Made by a program: the position numbers and the translations under genes. A stretch of DNA of 18,057 bases from assembly GCA_023388035.1 (NCBI GenBank), contig JAEWGY010000062.1:1-18057 (forward strand), written 5' to 3'. Positions 1-8,110 of the stretch are shown here, in pieces; position 1 is the first letter of the stretch, and every line of letters begins with the position of its first letter. The DNA comes from Bacillota bacterium. GTDB taxonomy: Bacteria; Bacillota_I; Bacilli_A; Erysipelotrichales; Erysipelotrichaceae. Under the pieces are notes generated by a model, which was not told the origin of the DNA, did not search any database, and was given only the letters and a program-made list of their open reading frames with translations.

Positions 1-498
1 TTCTTTATAAGTGACATTAAGACCTTCTTTTTTAATATGTTCTATCGCAAGTGTACTTAAACCATTTTCAGAACTTGAGGGAATAATACCAATTTTTTTA
101 TTTTCGATATCTTTTAATTCATTAATACTTTTATTATCAAAAGTGACAAAACGTATTCTAAGAGTTTCTTGCTGAGTAGAACTTGCTCCTTGAGTTATCT
201 TTGCGATTGTACGATTAGTTCTGCTCACATAAAAAATTGATATCGATGATAATACGATAATTAAAATCGATAAAAGAAAGGCAATAATTCTAAGTAAACG
301 ATCCTTAAAATAAGAGCCACTAATCATAAATATATCTATTATTAATACTAAGGTTAAAAAGATGATAATAATACTCGAATATAATTCTTTATTAAGATCA
401 CTTAACCTTAAAGAAGTGAAAATTAGCAATATTACTAATATATGAGCGATTAAAATAGTCAAGGTGATCGCTATTCTTTCTATAAGTGCCTTAATCAT
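1..498 (-). CDS. LCP (LytR-CpsA-Psr) family protein, N-terminal part, cut by window edge
   Basis: Translating the minus strand from ATG at 498 gives 166 residues open to the window edge. Three hydrophobic segments are visible at about residues 8-28, 42-60 and 68-84. They are followed by a soluble stretch containing a Lys-rich substrate-binding-like motif (LKDIENKKIGI, about residues 122-132). This layout (several membrane helices, then a 'KDLKGKKIGI'-type domain ahead of the catalytic domain) is what I know from LCP proteins of Erysipelotrichia-like Firmicutes. These proteins transfer undecaprenyl-linked glycopolymers onto peptidoglycan outside the cell. The LCP catalytic domain itself lies beyond the window, so the family call is inference. 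The start has a GGGAG ribosome site and sits 3 nt after the stop of the upstream membrane protein, so the two are co-transcribed. A transporter substrate-binding protein is the main alternative. Confidence 0.55.
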   Translation of the reverse strand, partial: MIKALIERIAITLTILIAHILVILLIFTSLRLSDLNKELYSSIIIIFLTLVLIIDIFMISGSYFKDRLLRIIAFLLSILIIVLSSISIFYVSRTNRTIAKITQGASSTQQETLRIRFVTFDNKSINELKDIENKKIGIIPSSSENGLSTLAIEHIKKEGLNVTYKE

Positions 499-501
499 AA
501 A

Positions 502-1167
502 TTACTCCCAACTAAGGACGATCTCATAACGTCCTTCCTCATTCACAATAACCTGAAAGGTAGCATCTTTTTTAAAATTAGTTGTATCTATTTTAGATCC
601 TGGTTTATATTCCCAACTAGCTTTCACAACATAAGGAAAATAACGTTTACCTTCATAATCAGCAACATCAGTAGCCACAACTTTAGCATCAACCTTACTT
701 ACCTCAATTAAATTCTCACTACCATATTCTCTAATATAATAAGAAAGATATTTATAAAAATTCTTTCTTCCCTGAGCTGCTAAATTAAATCTTGTAGGCG
801 AGTGTAAATAAGTTACACCACCAACATCATAGCTGCCTGCCTTATTAGTCCAAGTATAAAAGTCAGCAATAAAATTCTTAACCACAATAATCGCCTTCTC
901 CTCCTCACTTGCACTATTTGAAGAGAATGTCTTATCTAATTCATCATACAATTCCTTTTGTAAACTAGTAGGATTATCACGATAAAGATAATTTGATTTC
1001 ATTATTACTTCATCATTATTAACCGTTTTATTACTAAAACTATTTTTTACCGATTTATACGAAGAGTATAAATATATCAGCGAAAGTGTGAATAATAATC
1101 CTGATATAATAAACACAACATTTCTTACTCGGTATCGTTTTTTATACTTTTTATTTTTAATTTTCAT
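502..1167 (-). CDS. Membrane-anchored extracytoplasmic protein of unknown function
   Basis: I do not recognise this 221-residue protein. It starts with a very basic tail (residues 1-15) followed by one hydrophobic segment (about 16-35), which predicts a single N-terminal membrane anchor with the rest outside. The exported part opens with a Ser/Asn-rich linker. It continues with an alpha/beta region containing FIADFYTWTNK and ends in a strand-rich tail. The helix-then-strands order could suit an NTF2-like fold, but that is only an impression. The start was placed at ATG 1167, not the further upstream ATG at 1203, because an AGGTGAG ribosome site lies 5 nt before 1167 and a TATAAT box lies between the two ATGs. 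It is the first gene of a unit with the LCP-like gene 3 nt downstream, suggesting a role in wall-polymer assembly. Confidence 0.8.
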   Translation of the reverse strand: MKIKNKKYKKRYRVRNVVFIISGLLFTLSLIYLYSSYKSVKNSFSNKTVNNDEVIMKSNYLYRDNPTSLQKELYDELDKTFSSNSASEEEKAIIVVKNFIADFYTWTNKAGSYDVGGVTYLHSPTRFNLAAQGRKNFYKYLSYYIREYGSENLIEVSKVDAKVVATDVADYEGKRYFPYVVKASWEYKPGSKIDTTNFKKDATFQVIVNEEGRYEIVLSWE

Positions 1168-1170
1168 TTT

Positions 1171-1196
1171 TCTCACCTGTATATTATTATAATACA
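1171..1196 (-). promoter_or_regulatory. Promoter and ribosome site of the unknown membrane protein
   Basis: On the minus strand a TATAAT box (1191-1186) precedes an AGGTGAG ribosome site (1178-1172) and the ATG at 1167. The predicted transcription start is near 1179, so the leader would be about 12 nt and begin almost at the SD. I see no good -35 box at 17 nt; the region upstream is T-rich. Confidence 0.45.
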
Positions 1197-1222
1197 ATAT
1201 CAAAAAAAAATATAAAGAAAAT

Positions 1223-1245
1223 AAAAAACTCTTTTAGAGTTTTTT
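1223..1245 (-). terminator. Hairpin terminator of pgcA-glf
   Basis: A perfect inverted repeat with 10-bp arms (1223-1232 and 1236-1245) has a 3-nt loop. The arms are A6CTCT / AGAGT6, so the minus-strand transcript ends in a T run. The glf stop codon (1234-1236) lies in the loop. Confidence 0.8.
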
Positions 1246-2376
1246 ACTTAAGTTAATAGCCTCTTTAATGATCGCATCCATATTATAATAACGATATTGG
1301 GCTAATCGACCGATTAAATAAAGATTTGGATAATCTTTTTTTAATTCTAAATATTTATTATAGATAGCCAGATTATTTTCGTTAATTATCGGATAATAAG
1401 GAATATCTTGATCATCGTAATTATAATCCTTAGGATATTCAACATGAACATAACTATGCTTTTTATCACAGTCTTTCATTAAATGCTTATATTCACTAAT
1501 TCTAGTATAAGGAATAATATTTTTATCCTGTGGATAATTTTCAGTAGCATATTTTTGAAAAGTCTGATCATAATATTTTAAATCAAATTCAAGTGAACGA
1601 TAATTTAATTTACCAAAAGTAAAATTAAATAATTCATCAATTTGACCAGTAAATATCAGTCTTCCCTCATATAATTTATTCTGATAATAAATCTTACCTG
1701 CATCTAATTTTAAGTCACTTAGTGCATCCTTATTCAATATTAAATCAATATTAGGGTGATCAAGCATTTTTTGCACCATTGCTGTATAACCGTTTAAGGG
1801 CATCATTTGATATTTATCATTAAAATAATAATCGTTATAGGAAAGTGTTATAGGAACTCTTTTTAAAACAGATAAATCTAATTCCGATGCCTTAAGACCC
1901 CACTGTTTCATAGTATAAAATTTAAAGATTTTATCAAAGATATACTCTCCTAAATTTTTTAATATCTTATTTTCATGCTCCAAAAGATCATGAATAGTAA
2001 CCCGCTCATCATATTTAAAATATTTAAATAATTCTTCTTTGATTTCGCTACTATTACCAAAACAAAGTTCTAAGGATTTTAAATTAAAGGGTATTGGAAC
2101 TTGTAGTTTATCATCAATATGGCCTAGCACCTTATGTTTATAATCATAAAATTCAGTATAATTTTTAAGGAATTCTAAAACTTCCAAATCATTAGTATGA
2201 AAAATATGAGGACCATATTTATGAATCATAATACCATCTTGCTTATAATCATAGGCATTACCAGCTATATGATCTCTTTTTTCAACCACCAATACTTTAT
2301 TATTTTTTTGTGCCAGTAAACTAGCAAGACTAGCGCCTGCTAGTCCTGCTCCAACAATTATATAATCATATTTCAT
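1234..2376 (-). CDS. glf: UDP-galactopyranose mutase
   Basis: This 380-residue flavoenzyme converts UDP-galactopyranose to UDP-galactofuranose in the cytoplasm, the sole known source of galactofuranose for surface glycans. The FAD dinucleotide-binding motif GAGLAGA is at residues 9-15, followed by VVEKR (30-34) and the HIAGN motif (36-40). The family's HKYGPHIFHT stretch is at 52-61. YTMKQWG (154-160) carries the conserved uridine-stacking Trp159, RVPI (173-176) supplies a conserved Arg, and the C-terminal GRLAQYRYYNMD (356-367) closes the flavin site. Length matches the family (about 370-390). The ATG overlaps the pgcA stop by 4 nt (ATGA) and has only a weak ribosome site, so translation is probably coupled to pgcA. 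The pairing makes sense: pgcA provides the glucose-1-phosphate from which UDP-Glc and UDP-Gal are made. Confidence 0.96.
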   Translation of the reverse strand: MKYDYIIVGAGLAGASLASLLAQKNNKVLVVEKRDHIAGNAYDYKQDGIMIHKYGPHIFHTNDLEVLEFLKNYTEFYDYKHKVLGHIDDKLQVPIPFNLKSLELCFGNSSEIKEELFKYFKYDERVTIHDLLEHENKILKNLGEYIFDKIFKFYTMKQWGLKASELDLSVLKRVPITLSYNDYYFNDKYQMMPLNGYTAMVQKMLDHPNIDLILNKDALSDLKLDAGKIYYQNKLYEGRLIFTGQIDELFNFTFGKLNYRSLEFDLKYYDQTFQKYATENYPQDKNIIPYTRISEYKHLMKDCDKKHSYVHVEYPKDYNYDDQDIPYYPIINENNLAIYNKYLELKKDYPNLYLIGRLAQYRYYNMDAIIKEAINLSKKL

Positions 2377-4070
2377 GAATTTATTATCTTATCCATTTTA
2401 GCTCTAATAGCTTTTTCCATCTTATCTAAAATAGTAGTGCTCTCATTTGCTGAGTCAGCCTTTGAATAAAGATAAACTTTTAATTTAGGCTCTGTACCTG
2501 ATGGTCTTAAAGCAAACCATGACTTATTATCATAATGATATTTTAAACAGTTTTGTTTAGGTAAATTATCAACACCTAAACTGTAATCAATCGTTTTAAC
2601 AAGTTTAAAATCAGCAATTTCATTTAATGGCTCATTTCTAAAATCTTCTACAATTGCTTTAATAATTTGTTGCCCACTGATTCCTTCAATTTCAATCGAA
2701 CACTGTCTTTCGTTATAATAACCGAAGGTTTTATAGATTTCATCTAATACTTCAATTAAATTCTTACCTTTCTTTTTATAATAAGCAGCCATTTCTGCTA
2801 GCATCATAGCAGCAGAAACACCATCCTTATCCCTGACAAAATCACCATAGCAATAGCCTATTGATTCTTCAAAACCTAAAATATAAGTGCCTTCTTTAGT
2901 TTTCTCTAATTCATTAGCTACGCCACAAATATTTTTAAATCCAGTAAGTGTTTCAATTGTTTTAACACCATATTTTAAACCTATTTCCTTAGATAAATCA
3001 CCTGTAACAATTGATTTAACTAAGACTGGATTCTTTGGTAATTTATTTAAATTACTGAGATTATCAAAGATATAATAAGCAAGCAGAGCACCGATACGAT
3101 TACCATTCATGAATACAAAATTACCTGTGCCATCATTAACACATAAAGCTAAACGATCACAGTCAGGATCAGTACCAATTAAAATATCTGCTTTATCTTC
3201 TAAACCTTGTTTTTTAGCTAATTCAAAGACTACTTCATTTTCAGGGTTAGGATATCTTGCAGTAGTAAATTCTGGGTCAGGTAATTCCTGCTCTTTAACT
3301 ACAAAGACATTTTTAAAGCCACGACGTTTTAAAATTTCTCTTACAGGTATATTACCACAACCATTAAAAGGTGAATAGGTAATTCTTAAATCCTTATCAA
3401 TATCATCATGAATACTTAAATTTAAAACTTCCTTAAAATAAGCTTCTTCAACTTCCTTAGGTATGTAATTAGCATAAGAACTTTCTAAAGCTTCTTCAAA
3501 TGAGATCATTTTAATATCTTCAAAATTTGTTAATTTTTCAATCTCTAAAGCAACTTTATCAGCGATATCATCTAAGATTTGAGATCCTTCTTCCCAATAA
3601 ACCTTATAACCATTATAGGCCTGTGGATTATGTGATGCAGTTACCATTATCCCAGAAATAGTATTTAATTTTCTAACAGCATATGATAACATCGGGGTTG
3701 GCTTTAAAGTATCATAAATATATGATTTAATACCATTTGCTGCTAAAACGGCAGCTGAAATTTTTGCATATTCACTTGATCCATAGCGAACATCATAACT
3801 GATCGCAACTCCTCTATCCATCGCTTTTTGACCGAAGCTTTTAATTACATTAGCTAAACCTTGGCAGGCTTGAGCGATCACATAGCGATTAAGACGATTA
3901 GTGCCAGCTCCCATTTTGCCCCTTAAGCCAGCAGTTCCAAATTCAAGATTTTTATAAAAACGGTCTTTTATTTCTTCTTCATTATCTTGGATGGCTTTAA
4001 GTTCTTCTTTAGTTTTCTCATCAATAATTGGACAATTTAACCAATATTCATATTTTTTACGATAGTCCAT
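2373..4070 (-). CDS. pgcA: Alpha-phosphoglucomutase / phosphomannomutase
   Basis: This 565-residue member of the alpha-D-phosphohexomutase superfamily interconverts glucose-6-phosphate and glucose-1-phosphate (often mannose phosphates too). FGTAGLRG (44-51) is the N-terminal signature. VTASHNPQAYNGYK (143-156) contains the phosphoserine Ser146. The Mg-binding loop is DPDCDR (301-306), the sugar-binding loop GFEESIGY (399-406), and the phosphate loop RPSGTEP (522-528). Length fits the B. subtilis PgcA type, about 575-580 residues, not the shorter GlmM type. SPFNGCGN (233-240) differs from the usual TPLHGTGN, a mild variant. An AAGGAG ribosome site precedes the ATG, and an extended -10 box makes it the first gene of the pgcA-glf unit. 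Its product feeds UDP-glucose synthesis for envelope glycans; preference for glucose over mannose is inferred from size and context. Confidence 0.93.
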   Translation of the reverse strand: MDYRKKYEYWLNCPIIDEKTKEELKAIQDNEEEIKDRFYKNLEFGTAGLRGKMGAGTNRLNRYVIAQACQGLANVIKSFGQKAMDRGVAISYDVRYGSSEYAKISAAVLAANGIKSYIYDTLKPTPMLSYAVRKLNTISGIMVTASHNPQAYNGYKVYWEEGSQILDDIADKVALEIEKLTNFEDIKMISFEEALESSYANYIPKEVEEAYFKEVLNLSIHDDIDKDLRITYSPFNGCGNIPVREILKRRGFKNVFVVKEQELPDPEFTTARYPNPENEVVFELAKKQGLEDKADILIGTDPDCDRLALCVNDGTGNFVFMNGNRIGALLAYYIFDNLSNLNKLPKNPVLVKSIVTGDLSKEIGLKYGVKTIETLTGFKNICGVANELEKTKEGTYILGFEESIGYCYGDFVRDKDGVSAAMMLAEMAAYYKKKGKNLIEVLDEIYKTFGYYNERQCSIEIEGISGQQIIKAIVEDFRNEPLNEIADFKLVKTIDYSLGVDNLPKQNCLKYHYDNKSWFALRPSGTEPKLKVYLYSKADSANESTTILDKMEKAIRAKMDKIINS

Positions 4071-4091
4071 ATATTCTCCTTATTTTTTCAT

Positions 4092-4100
4092 ATTATAACA
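4092..4100 (-). promoter_or_regulatory. Extended -10 promoter of pgcA-glf
   Basis: The minus strand reads TGTTATAAT (4100-4092), an extended -10 element with a perfect TATAAT. The ATG is 22 nt further on, with an AAGGAG ribosome site between them. No clear -35 is seen, which extended -10 promoters do not need. Confidence 0.65.
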
Positions 4101-4124
4101 AATCTTTAAGCGTTTGCATAGTTT

Positions 4125-4150
4125 AAAAAGATACTCTTTAAGAGTATCTT
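4125..4150 (-). terminator. Hairpin terminator of the yitT-miaA-tcdA-pepF-BI-1 operon
   Basis: A perfect inverted repeat AAGATACTCT / AGAGTATCTT (4128-4137 and 4141-4150) with a 3-nt loop is followed on the minus strand by a T run (4129-4125). It begins inside the stop codon of the BI-1 gene. Confidence 0.85.
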
Positions 4151-4835
4151 AATCATTTGATTTACCAAAGATTCTTAAAACATATAAGAATAGGTTAACT
4201 AAATCTAGAAATAGCATTAGAGAACCGATGATTGCTAATTTATTTAGACTTTCACTATCATCATAATGCTCTAGATAATACATTCTGATTTTCTGTACAT
4301 CATAGGCGATAAAACCTAAGAATAAAATTAAACCGAATAAAGTAATAAAATAATTAAAATTAACTGATTTAATAAAGATTGATGCGATTATCATTAATAA
4401 TAATGCAATTATCCCAAAACTAAAGAAAGTTTGAAAACGAACTAAATTAATTCTTGTTGTTAAACCGATTATCGCCATTGATCCAGCTACTATTGCCGTA
4501 ATTCCAAAACATAGGGCAATTGATTCTGGACTATAAGCTAACGCTACAAACGATAAGCTAAAGCCCATAAGAGCACAGTAAGCCATAAAGATCATGAAAG
4601 CTGTAGTATATGCTAATTTATGAATCCTAACCATTAAGTACATTGATAAACCTATTTGGATAAGTAATGGTACAAATGAGAAACGAGAATAAATCATTAA
4701 TAGATTAGCGTTTCTTGAAACCAAAAAAGCGATAAATCCTGATAATAATAAACCGATTGAACTGATACCTAAAACTTTCGCAAAGAATTTTGAAAAAGTT
4801 AAATCAGCTCTTCCTAAAAAAGTAGTATTTTGCAT
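4149..4835 (-). CDS. Bax inhibitor-1 / YccA-family membrane protein
   Basis: This 228-residue, almost wholly hydrophobic protein has about seven predicted membrane helices, the layout of the bacterial BI-1 (YccA/YbhL, TMBIM) family. The C-terminal FLDLVNLFLYVLRIFG matches the family hallmark 'YLDFINLFLYLLRLFG', and FIAYDVQKI just before it is the conserved acidic site linked to pH-dependent calcium leak in the B. subtilis homologue YetJ. Length is typical (210-235). In bacteria these proteins are linked to membrane-protease control and ion leak; the exact role here is unknown. It is the last gene of a five-gene operon, 9 nt after pepF, with a strong AGGAGG site that overlaps the pepF stop. 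A hairpin terminator follows at once. Confidence 0.9.
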   Translation of the reverse strand: MQNTTFLGRADLTFSKFFAKVLGISSIGLLLSGFIAFLVSRNANLLMIYSRFSFVPLLIQIGLSMYLMVRIHKLAYTTAFMIFMAYCALMGFSLSFVALAYSPESIALCFGITAIVAGSMAIIGLTTRINLVRFQTFFSFGIIALLLMIIASIFIKSVNFNYFITLFGLILFLGFIAYDVQKIRMYYLEHYDDSESLNKLAIIGSLMLFLDLVNLFLYVLRIFGKSND

Positions 4836-4844
4836 ATTCCCCTC

Positions 4845-6533
4845 CTAAAGTTTAGATACATCATAAGTATCTAATTTCGCTACAATGTTAGTTAAAGTTT
4901 CTTTAATACAACCTTCTTCAAATGGTGATTTTAAATTTCCTAGTTTAACTAATTCTAAGAAAGACATTGATCCACCAACCTTACATAGATTATAATAATC
5001 ATCCCATACATTCTCACCAGCTAAGATACGATTGTAAAATTGTAAGGCACAGATTTGAGCTAAGCAATAATCGATATAATAGAATGGTGATTGGAAAATA
5101 TGATTTTGTCTAAAGAAGAAACCACCTCTTTCAAGGAAAGGATAATCACTATAATCAGTATCAGGTGTATAAATTTTTTGTAACCTTCTAAAACAAGCTT
5201 TTCTTTCACTTGGTGTCATCTCAGGATTTTCATAAACCTCATGTTGGAAATGATCAATTAGACAACCGTAAGGTAAAAATTCAATTGCTGATGATAAATG
5301 TGAATAGAAGTATTTTTCACTATCTTCCTTAAAGAATTCTTTAATCCAAGGATAAGCTAAGAATTCCATTGTCATTGAATGAATTTCACAGCTTTCATAA
5401 GTAGGAAAATAGAATTCAGGAATATTAGTATTCTTAATTGTACTATAAGACTGGAAAGCGTGACCAGCTTCGTGCGTAAGTACATCCACATCATGTTTTA
5501 AACCTGTAAAATTCGCAAAAATAAATGGTAATTTATATGAAGGTAATTCGGTACAATAACCACCAGTCATCTTACCTTCTCTAGCACTTAGATCAAAAAG
5601 ATCATGTTTAAGCATAGTAGTAAAGAATTCATCCGTTTCCTTTGACATCTCTTTATACATTTTCGCAGCAATTGCTACTAATTCTTGCTCATTTCCTTTA
5701 GGTTTCGGATTTCCTGTTTTAAACATAATAGCTTTATCATATTCCTTATAATCACTTAAGCCTAATCTTTCTCTTTTAGCCTTATTTAATTTGCTAACTA
5801 AAGGAACTACCTCTTCGACTATTTGCTTTCTAAATTTAGCTACCATTTCTTTATCATAATCTAATCTAGACATATTAATATAACCTAGTTCACAATAATC
5901 TTTATAACCAAGTTTTTTAGCCATCGCATCTCTTAGTTTAACCATTTCATCATAAATACGATCATATTCAGCTTCATTAGTTTCAAAGAAATTGATTAAA
6001 GCTTCAAAGGCTCTTTTACGAGTATCACGATCTAGTGAATTTAATTTAGTACTAAGAGTTGATAGATTATGAATTTCACCATCTAATTCAATTTTAGCAC
6101 TACCTACTAGCTTAGAGAATTCAATCGATAAATTACTTTCTTTAATTGATTCTTCGACTATTCTTTCATCATATGCTTTAAGTGCATTTCTAGCTAAATC
6201 ATAGAAAACGTGACTGATACCTAAATCAAATTCCGCCTCACGATCTAACATGATCTTATAAAACTCATTATAAGATAAAGCGATATTAGAATAAGTCTCA
6301 TTCCAATATTCCTTTTCCTTTTGATAGAATTCATCCTTAGTATTAATAGAACTTCTAATTGAAACTAAGGTCATTAAGGTACTAAGCTCATCTCGATATG
6401 CATTAAAATCATCAAAGGCCTTTTTAAATGTTTCCTTATCCTTAGCATTTCTTAATTCATCTAATTGTTTATCAATTTTAGTTTTAATTTCCTCATAAGG
6501 AATTCTTTCATATTTAAATTCATTAAATTTCAT
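4845..6533 (-). CDS. M3-family oligoendopeptidase (PepF-like)
   Basis: This 562-residue soluble zinc metallopeptidase is expected to cut short peptides in the cytoplasm. HEAGH is at residues 354-358 (zinc ligands His354 and His358, catalytic Glu355). The third ligand is probably Glu383 in CEIHSMTMEF, 25 residues after the second His, the usual M3 spacing. The C-terminal region with ERGGFFFRQNHIF and PFYYIDYCLAQ is the substrate-binding part seen in M3 oligoendopeptidases. Length (about 560-600) fits. No signal peptide is seen. The start has a strong AGGAGG site that lies inside the end of tcdA; the two genes overlap by 11 nt, so translation is tied to it. It is close to PepF, but I cannot separate the PepF subclade from other M3B enzymes without alignment. 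Confidence 0.93.
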   Translation of the reverse strand: MKFNEFKYERIPYEEIKTKIDKQLDELRNAKDKETFKKAFDDFNAYRDELSTLMTLVSIRSSINTKDEFYQKEKEYWNETYSNIALSYNEFYKIMLDREAEFDLGISHVFYDLARNALKAYDERIVEESIKESNLSIEFSKLVGSAKIELDGEIHNLSTLSTKLNSLDRDTRKRAFEALINFFETNEAEYDRIYDEMVKLRDAMAKKLGYKDYCELGYINMSRLDYDKEMVAKFRKQIVEEVVPLVSKLNKAKRERLGLSDYKEYDKAIMFKTGNPKPKGNEQELVAIAAKMYKEMSKETDEFFTTMLKHDLFDLSAREGKMTGGYCTELPSYKLPFIFANFTGLKHDVDVLTHEAGHAFQSYSTIKNTNIPEFYFPTYESCEIHSMTMEFLAYPWIKEFFKEDSEKYFYSHLSSAIEFLPYGCLIDHFQHEVYENPEMTPSERKACFRRLQKIYTPDTDYSDYPFLERGGFFFRQNHIFQSPFYYIDYCLAQICALQFYNRILAGENVWDDYYNLCKVGGSMSFLELVKLGNLKSPFEEGCIKETLTNIVAKLDTYDVSKL

Positions 6534-7233
6534 AATTACCTCCTATTAATTCCTTTATTACAAAGGCAGCAAGCATTAATCCAATACTTCCTACCATCAT
6601 TATACTACTACCTAGGGTTATTTTTCTTTGTGATAACTCATCTTCACTATAATATTTAGTTCCTAAGACTGATGAGTCACTATATATAACTCTAATTGGT
6701 TTCTTAAAACCTTCTTTTTTGACTAGCTTTCTAAATCTTTTAGCCAAAGCGTCATTTTTAGTCTGACTAAGATAGGCTATCTTAATATTCTCCGGTAAAA
6801 ATCTTTTAGCAGCACCCATTGATGAAATGAAAGGAATATTTTTCATGCTAGCTTTTTTAGCTAAACAAAATTTCGCAATCAAATTATCTACACAATCAAT
6901 TACATAATCACAATCATCTAAGATAAAATTTTCATCAATAAATACTTCTCTATAACTAACCTTAGTATCGCTAATTAAACTGATTCGCTTAGCCATTTCC
7001 TTTACTTTAGATGCTCCAATATTTTCATTATGACATTCTAATTGCCGATTTAAATTAGAAATATCAATCTGATCAAAATCAACAATGATTAATTTACCAA
7101 CCCCGCTTCTTGCTAGAGCTTCACAAACAAAGGAACCAACTCCACCAACACCTGCTACTAAAACTGTTTTTTCTTTTAATAAGGCTATAGCATCAGGACC
7201 AATTAAATATTCTAGTCTTTTTAACTTATGCAT
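6523..7233 (-). CDS. tcdA: tRNA threonylcarbamoyladenosine dehydratase (TcdA/CsdL, ThiF family)
   Basis: This 236-residue E1-like enzyme uses ATP to cyclise t6A to ct6A at position 37 of ANN-decoding tRNAs. The nucleotide motif GVGGVGSF is at residues 28-35. VDFDQIDISNLNRQ (51-64) holds the ThiF/MoeB ATP-site residues (Asp52, Asn60, Arg63, Gln64). SSMGAAKRF (137-145) and the IRVIYSDS stretch (180-187) match TcdA rather than MoeB or ThiF. No CxxC zinc pairs are present, again as in TcdA. A hydrophobic C-terminal helix (about 209-228) resembles the membrane-associating tail of the E. coli enzyme. An AGGTGG ribosome site precedes ATG 7233, inside the end of miaA (8-nt overlap). The neighbour miaA modifies the same tRNA position, a sensible pairing. 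Confidence 0.9.
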   Translation of the reverse strand: MHKLKRLEYLIGPDAIALLKEKTVLVAGVGGVGSFVCEALARSGVGKLIIVDFDQIDISNLNRQLECHNENIGASKVKEMAKRISLISDTKVSYREVFIDENFILDDCDYVIDCVDNLIAKFCLAKKASMKNIPFISSMGAAKRFLPENIKIAYLSQTKNDALAKRFRKLVKKEGFKKPIRVIYSDSSVLGTKYYSEDELSQRKITLGSSIMMVGSIGLMLAAFVIKELIGGNYEI

Positions 7234-8110
7234 TTAACCACCTATCTACTAGATCAAAAGCTTCTTTATCATCTTTAAAATATTTTACATCCTCTTGATT
7301 ACGAAACCAAGTGAGCTGTTTTTTAGCATAGCGTCTTGAATTTCTTTTAATAAGATTAACTAGTATTGCTTTATCAATACTACCATTAAAATAATCTTTA
7401 AATTCTTTATAACCAATACCACCCATCGGTTGATCATTAAAGTCTGCACCTTTAGCGATAAGTGATTTAACCTCTGCTTCAAGACCGATTTCAAACATCT
7501 TATCAACCCTTTGATTAATATTATCATAAAGCTTTTCTCTATCGATATCCCTTTCAATGAATAGACAATCATAAAGTAATTCATCACTTTGATTAGCATT
7601 AATTTGACTCATCGTTTGTTTATGCTTTCTAATCAGTTCTAAGGATCTTATGATTCTTTTACGATTATTAATATGAATTCGATCTTTAGCTTCTTTTTCT
7701 AGGTTAATTAATTTTTGATACAATTCTTCAGTACTATAACTATCATAATTATAATCATTATTTTCATTTTCACTAATAAATTGATAGTCATGTACTAAGG
7801 TCTTTAAATAAAGACCACTACCCCCACAAATAATGATGAATTTCTTATCATTATTATCGATGATTCTTCTTGCTTCATCCTGAAAATGTTTAATCGAATA
7901 TCTTTCCTTAAAATCTAAAAAATCAATTAAATGGTGTTTGACTTCTTTTAATTTAGCCTGCTCAATTTTACCACTACCAATATTAAAATCCTTATAAAAT
8001 TGAATTGAATCAGCTGAAATAATTTCAACATCATATTTTCTTGCAATATTTATCGCCAGATCTGATTTACCAGTAGCGGTAGGACCTACAATTAATAAAA
8101 CTTTTTTCAT
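7226..8110 (-). CDS. miaA: tRNA dimethylallyltransferase
   Basis: This 294-residue enzyme transfers an isopentenyl group from dimethylallyl diphosphate to N6 of A37 in tRNAs reading UNN codons. The P-loop GPTATGKS is at residues 9-16, and SADSIQFYKDFNIGSGK (32-48) is the substrate-gripping motif with the conserved Asp34. GGSGLY (96-101), the insertion-domain NNRKRIIRSLE (148-158), GIGYKE (231-236) and the late QLTWFRNQ (tRNA-binding tail) are all classical. Length is slightly under the usual 300-315. The start overlaps the yitT stop by 4 nt (ATGA) with only a weak ribosome site, so translation is probably coupled to yitT. It sits directly before tcdA, the other A37 modifier. Confidence 0.97.
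   Translation of the reverse strand: MKKVLLIVGPTATGKSDLAINIARKYDVEIISADSIQFYKDFNIGSGKIEQAKLKEVKHHLIDFLDFKERYSIKHFQDEARRIIDNNDKKFIIICGGSGLYLKTLVHDYQFISENENNDYNYDSYSTEELYQKLINLEKEAKDRIHINNRKRIIRSLELIRKHKQTMSQINANQSDELLYDCLFIERDIDREKLYDNINQRVDKMFEIGLEAEVKSLIAKGADFNDQPMGGIGYKEFKDYFNGSIDKAILVNLIKRNSRRYAKKQLTWFRNQEDVKYFKDDKEAFDLVDRWLNA

Noticed and set aside
1168..1203. Longer start (ATG at 1203) for the unknown membrane protein
   Set aside because: It lies upstream of the TATAAT box, while ATG 1167 has AGGTGAG at correct spacing.
2887..3378. Open frames on the plus strand inside pgcA
   Set aside because: They lie opposite conserved enzyme motifs, have no ribosome site and resemble no family; shadows of pgcA.
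7360..7599. Second minus-strand frame inside miaA
   Set aside because: Low-complexity translation rich in I/L/K in another frame of a well-conserved gene; no start signal.
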